Assembly: GCA_963991775.1 (NCBI GenBank)
Contig: CAXDRM010000070.1
Location: forward strand, 1-7,297
DNA from: CAXDRM01 sp963991775
Lineage (GTDB): Bacteria; Pseudomonadota; Alphaproteobacteria; Rickettsiales; JABIRX01
Direction of reading: 5' to 3'
Length of the DNA: 7,297 bases
Part shown: piece after piece, positions 4,905 to 7,297 of the stretch
How the letters are laid out: every line of letters begins with the position of its first letter
Position numbering within the stretch: the stretch's first letter is position 1
Program-made: the position numbers and the translations under genes
Notes under the pieces: generated by a model
Databases searched by the model: none
Told to the model about the DNA's origin: nothing
What the model saw: only the letters and a program-made list of their open reading frames with translations

Positions 4905-6971
4905 CTATATATTCTTAAACTTTAATTTATCTTGATAATTGAAGATTTGTAGTAAGATACGCAGTGCTTTACCGCGCTGGCTAGTTAAATTAGGATCTTT
5001 TTCTAAAATTAATTTAGCATCTTGTTTAGCACTTTTAAGCAAATCAAAATGAAATTTTAGTGAGGCAATTTTAAATTCGGCAATACCGCTTTGTCTTTGC
5101 CCTAATAATTCTCCGCCACCTCTAATTTTTAAATCCTCTTCAGCAATGACAAAGCCATCATTAGTCTCGCGCATCACAGTAAGGCGTTGTTTAGAATTTT
5201 CTGATATTTTATTTTTATCATAAAGCAATACGCAGCTAGCTTGCTTATCGCCACGTCCGACTCGACCGCGCAATTGATGTAGTTGAGCTAAGCCAAAATG
5301 CTCGGCATGTTCAATAATCATTATAGTTGCATCAGGAACATTAACACCAACTTCTACCACTGTTGTTGCAAGTAAAATCTGGCATTCTCCTTGTAAAAAC
5401 TTATCAATATTAGCAGTTTTTTCTTGATGAGACATTTGTCCATGCACAGTAGTAATTATATCTTCAGGCAAAAATTGCTTAAGCACAGCATAGCGTTCTT
5501 CTAAAGCAGTAAGATCTAATTTTTCTGATTCATTTACCAAAGGGCAAATCCAATAGATTTTTTCACCACGTTCTAAAGCATTTTTAACTGAACTAATCAA
5601 TTCAGCTAGACGATCATTACTGACTAATCTAGTTATGATTTCTTGACGACCTTCTGGTTTTTGTTTGATTAGTGAAATATCTAAATCTCCATATAAGGTA
5701 AGAGCTAAGGTTCGTGGAATAGGGGTGGCAGACATTAATAGAAAATCACATTTAATAGTTTTTTCAATTAATTTAAGGCGTTGTTCAACGCCAAAACGAT
5801 GTTGCTCATCAATTACTACTAAAGCTAAATTTTTGAATACTACCTGTTCATAGAATAGAGCATGTGTACCAATGACTAAATCAATTTCTCCAGACTTTAT
5901 TTGTGCAAGCAGCTGCTGACGTTTTTTGCCTTTTACATCGCCACTAAAGCTACAACATTTTATACCTAACTTAGTAAAATATTCAGTAAAGAAAGCTGCT
6001 TGCTGCTCTGCTAGTACTCCTGTTGGCACCATAAAAGCAGTTTGATAACCTGCTGCGATTGCATGAATTATAGCTAGGGCTGCAACTACTGTTTTACCAC
6101 AACCTACATCACCTTGAATTAAGCGAGTCATACGAAAGGGTGATTCAAGATCAGCAATAATTTCTTGGGTGGTAGCTTCTTGTTCTTCCGTTAAAGTAAA
6201 AGGAAGCAGCTCTCTGAATTCTTGTGCTAATTTATGTTCAGCAATTAATGTATGAGTTGCTAATTCTTTATTGGCACGCCTAACTAACTCTAAAGCAATT
6301 TGCATGGCTAAAAATTCATCATAGGCTAATCTTTTTACTAAAGGTGCTTGATAATCTAGATCAGTAGCTTCATTAGGTTTGTGAATTTGTCTGATGGTTT
6401 TGCTAAAGCTAACAAAATCTTGATCTGCTAAAAAATGTTGATCTTGCCATTCAGGCAAATCAGTTAAATTATCAAGTGCTGCTTTATAAAGTTTAAGTAA
6501 TAATCTATTATTGATGCTTTGACTATTAGGATAAATATTTTCGTAGAAATCATTAAATTTATAAGCTGGCATTACTAGATCAGGATGCACAAAATTTGGT
6601 TTGCCTTTATAATTATGTAATTTGCCACTTACGACAATTTCAGCTGCTAACGGATACATATTTTCGATGAGCCGTGCAGACATGCTAAAATAATCAATAG
6701 GTATTTCTAGACCATTTTCATTCTCGGTAATGACTCTAAATGGAGAGCGACGATTATAATTTTTTTTATATTTTTTTACTGAGAGTTTAACTGTGGCTAA
6801 TTCGCCAGGATTTAAATTATCTAAATCTGTAGTTAATGATCTTTTTAATGTTCGAATAGGTAAAAATAACAGTAGGTCAATAATGCGTGTGCCTCCAACT
6901 AATTTAGCTAAAGGTTCATTTAACGAGTGACCAATACCTGGTAGATTACTTAAATCATTAAAAATTTTCAC
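4905..6971 (-). CDS. recG: ATP-dependent DNA helicase RecG
   Basis: RecG is a double-strand translocase that remodels stalled replication forks and Holliday junctions. The 688 residues match the usual length (E. coli 693). The order is an N-terminal wedge/OB region (about 1-150, with LPGIGHSLNEPL at 10-21 and SGKLHNYKGKPNFVHPDL at 115-132), then two helicase domains. Helicase 1 carries Walker A GDVGCGKT (287-294), DEQH (388-391) and SAT (414-416). Helicase 2 carries TTVVEVGVNVPDAT (536-549) and QLRGRVGRG (566-574). The TRG block AEEDLKIRGGGELLGQRQSG (610-629) couples ATP use to DNA movement; its RGGGE replaces the common RGPGE. The start is GTG, chosen because an in-frame TAA lies seven codons upstream with no ATG between. 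It has its own promoter at 6996-7024 and is not tightly linked to its neighbours. Confidence 0.98.
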   Translation of the reverse strand: MKIFNDLSNLPGIGHSLNEPLAKLVGGTRIIDLLLFLPIRTLKRSLTTDLDNLNPGELATVKLSVKKYKKNYNRRSPFRVITENENGLEIPIDYFSMSARLIENMYPLAAEIVVSGKLHNYKGKPNFVHPDLVMPAYKFNDFYENIYPNSQSINNRLLLKLYKAALDNLTDLPEWQDQHFLADQDFVSFSKTIRQIHKPNEATDLDYQAPLVKRLAYDEFLAMQIALELVRRANKELATHTLIAEHKLAQEFRELLPFTLTEEQEATTQEIIADLESPFRMTRLIQGDVGCGKTVVAALAIIHAIAAGYQTAFMVPTGVLAEQQAAFFTEYFTKLGIKCCSFSGDVKGKKRQQLLAQIKSGEIDLVIGTHALFYEQVVFKNLALVVIDEQHRFGVEQRLKLIEKTIKCDFLLMSATPIPRTLALTLYGDLDISLIKQKPEGRQEIITRLVSNDRLAELISSVKNALERGEKIYWICPLVNESEKLDLTALEERYAVLKQFLPEDIITTVHGQMSHQEKTANIDKFLQGECQILLATTVVEVGVNVPDATIMIIEHAEHFGLAQLHQLRGRVGRGDKQASCVLLYDKNKISENSKQRLTVMRETNDGFVIAEEDLKIRGGGELLGQRQSGIAEFKIASLKFHFDLLKSAKQDAKLILEKDPNLTSQRGKALRILLQIFNYQDKLKFKNI

Positions 6972-6995
6972 GTTACGAAATGTAAATTTTTAATG

Positions 6996-7024
6996 ATTAT
7001 ATGAGCAATGCAGATTTTTATAAA
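6996..7024 (-). promoter_or_regulatory. Sigma-70 promoter of recG
   Basis: On the minus strand a perfect TATAAT (6996-7001) lies 17 bp from TTTATA (7019-7024), which matches four of six -35 positions. The predicted start leaves a leader of about 20 bases before the GTG codon. The palindromic repeat lies just upstream of it. Confidence 0.6.
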
Positions 7025-7028
7025 CTAG

Positions 7029-7218
7029 TTATTTTAAATCAATGTTGTAGGTTAATAAATCAATATAGTGTGCTTGCATTTTTGGCGAGCTCAACTTTTG
7101 AAAAGCGCAGCGTATTAGACATACGTGAGTATTTTCAAATAGTTGAAGCGAACCACTCTGTTGAATTAGGTAATCAGTATGATTATCTAATTCAAAAAAG
7201 GCTGCACAATATATGGAT
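7029..7218. repeat. Spacer with two long palindromes between rpsT and recG
   Basis: Two large inverted repeats fill this spacer. At 7092-7145 a 13-bp stem with one bulged T encloses a smaller CGTAT/ATACG hairpin (7111-7115 and 7121-7125). GCT/AGC extends it outward to 7089-7149 past a bulged A. At 7161-7195 a 16-bp stem with one mismatch closes a GTA loop. Neither is followed by a T-run on the rpsT-sense strand, so they are not plain terminators. A minus-strand frame stays open for 70 codons through the whole element and overlaps the rpsT end out of frame. That resembles the Rickettsia palindromic elements, which leave reading frames open, but I cannot match the family by sequence. Confidence 0.6.
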
Positions 7219-7297
7219 TTATTTAGAAGCGGCTTTAGCAAGCTTATTTAAACGACTAACTTTACGTGAAGCAGTTTCTTTTTTTATAACGCCTTTG
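7219..7297 (-). CDS. rpsT: 30S ribosomal protein S20, C-terminal end (partial)
   Basis: The last 79 bases encode, on the minus strand, the final 25 residues and TAA stop of a basic protein: KGVIKKETASRKVSRLNKLA and then KAASK. KGVIxKxxASRKxSRLxK is the hallmark C-terminus of S20, which binds 16S rRNA in the small subunit. The rest of the gene, including its start, lies beyond the right edge. Its stop is 247 bp upstream of the recG start, and the palindromic spacer and a recG promoter lie between, so the two are probably separate transcription units. No clear Rho-independent terminator follows the stop. The assignment rests on a short but distinctive stretch. Confidence 0.88.
   Translation of the reverse strand, partial: KGVIKKETASRKVSRLNKLAKAASK

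Noticed and set aside
5665..5853. A 62-codon plus-strand frame
   Set aside because: It lies entirely inside the recG helicase region, antisense; it is a shadow frame.
7029..7241. A 70-codon minus-strand frame as a real gene
   Set aside because: It starts inside rpsT in another frame, spans two large palindromes and has no recognisable domain or start signal, so a repeat is the better explanation.

Overview
This AT-rich window has about 52% GC in its first 60 bases and visibly less elsewhere. It is bacterial chromosome carrying mostly housekeeping genes, and it suggests an alphaproteobacterium close to the Rickettsiales. The evidence is the alphaproteobacterial style of Dut (NTPG, DADYRGEV and RGSGGFGSTG motifs), a RecG with RGGGE rather than RGPGE, a two-span DUF1467-type membrane protein, short overlapping genes, almost no Shine-Dalgarno sites, and intergenic spaces filled with palindromic repeats. 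The presence of nadA and pyrC argues against Rickettsia proper, which is known to lack de novo NAD and pyrimidine synthesis. A less reduced Rickettsiales lineage is more likely. The placement is inference.

Layout from left to right. Positions 1-93 are a GC-richer edge with an open frame that may be the tail of a gene or repeat. Positions 107-2482 on the minus strand form a tight operon read trpS, nadA, then a short RodZ-like HTH membrane protein (8-bp overlap, then a 5-bp gap). A 61-bp divergent spacer leads to dut (2544-2990, plus strand). Positions 2991-3134 lie between converging genes and hold two palindromic repeats, one of which looks like the terminator of the leftward operon. Positions 3135-4641 on the minus strand are pyrC overlapping a DUF1467-type gene by 11 bp, with a good sigma-70 promoter at 4667-4695. 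Positions 4642-4904 hold that promoter plus second, inverted copies of both repeats. Positions 4905-6971 on the minus strand are recG, starting at GTG, with its own promoter at 6996-7024. Positions 6972-7218 contain two further large palindromes. Positions 7219-7297 are the 3' end of rpsT on the minus strand.

The genes serve translation (TrpS, S20), NAD synthesis (NadA), nucleotide supply and dUTP removal (PyrC, Dut), replication-fork repair (RecG) and possibly cell shape (RodZ-like). They do not form one dedicated system, and I see no defence locus, CRISPR array, complete insertion sequence or secondary-metabolite cluster. The most distinctive material is the modular palindromic repeats in the spacers. 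One family keeps identical ends around two different cores, each of which can fold. The other points worth a second look are a Gln in place of the first metal-binding His of PyrC and a RodZ-like protein without a periplasmic domain.
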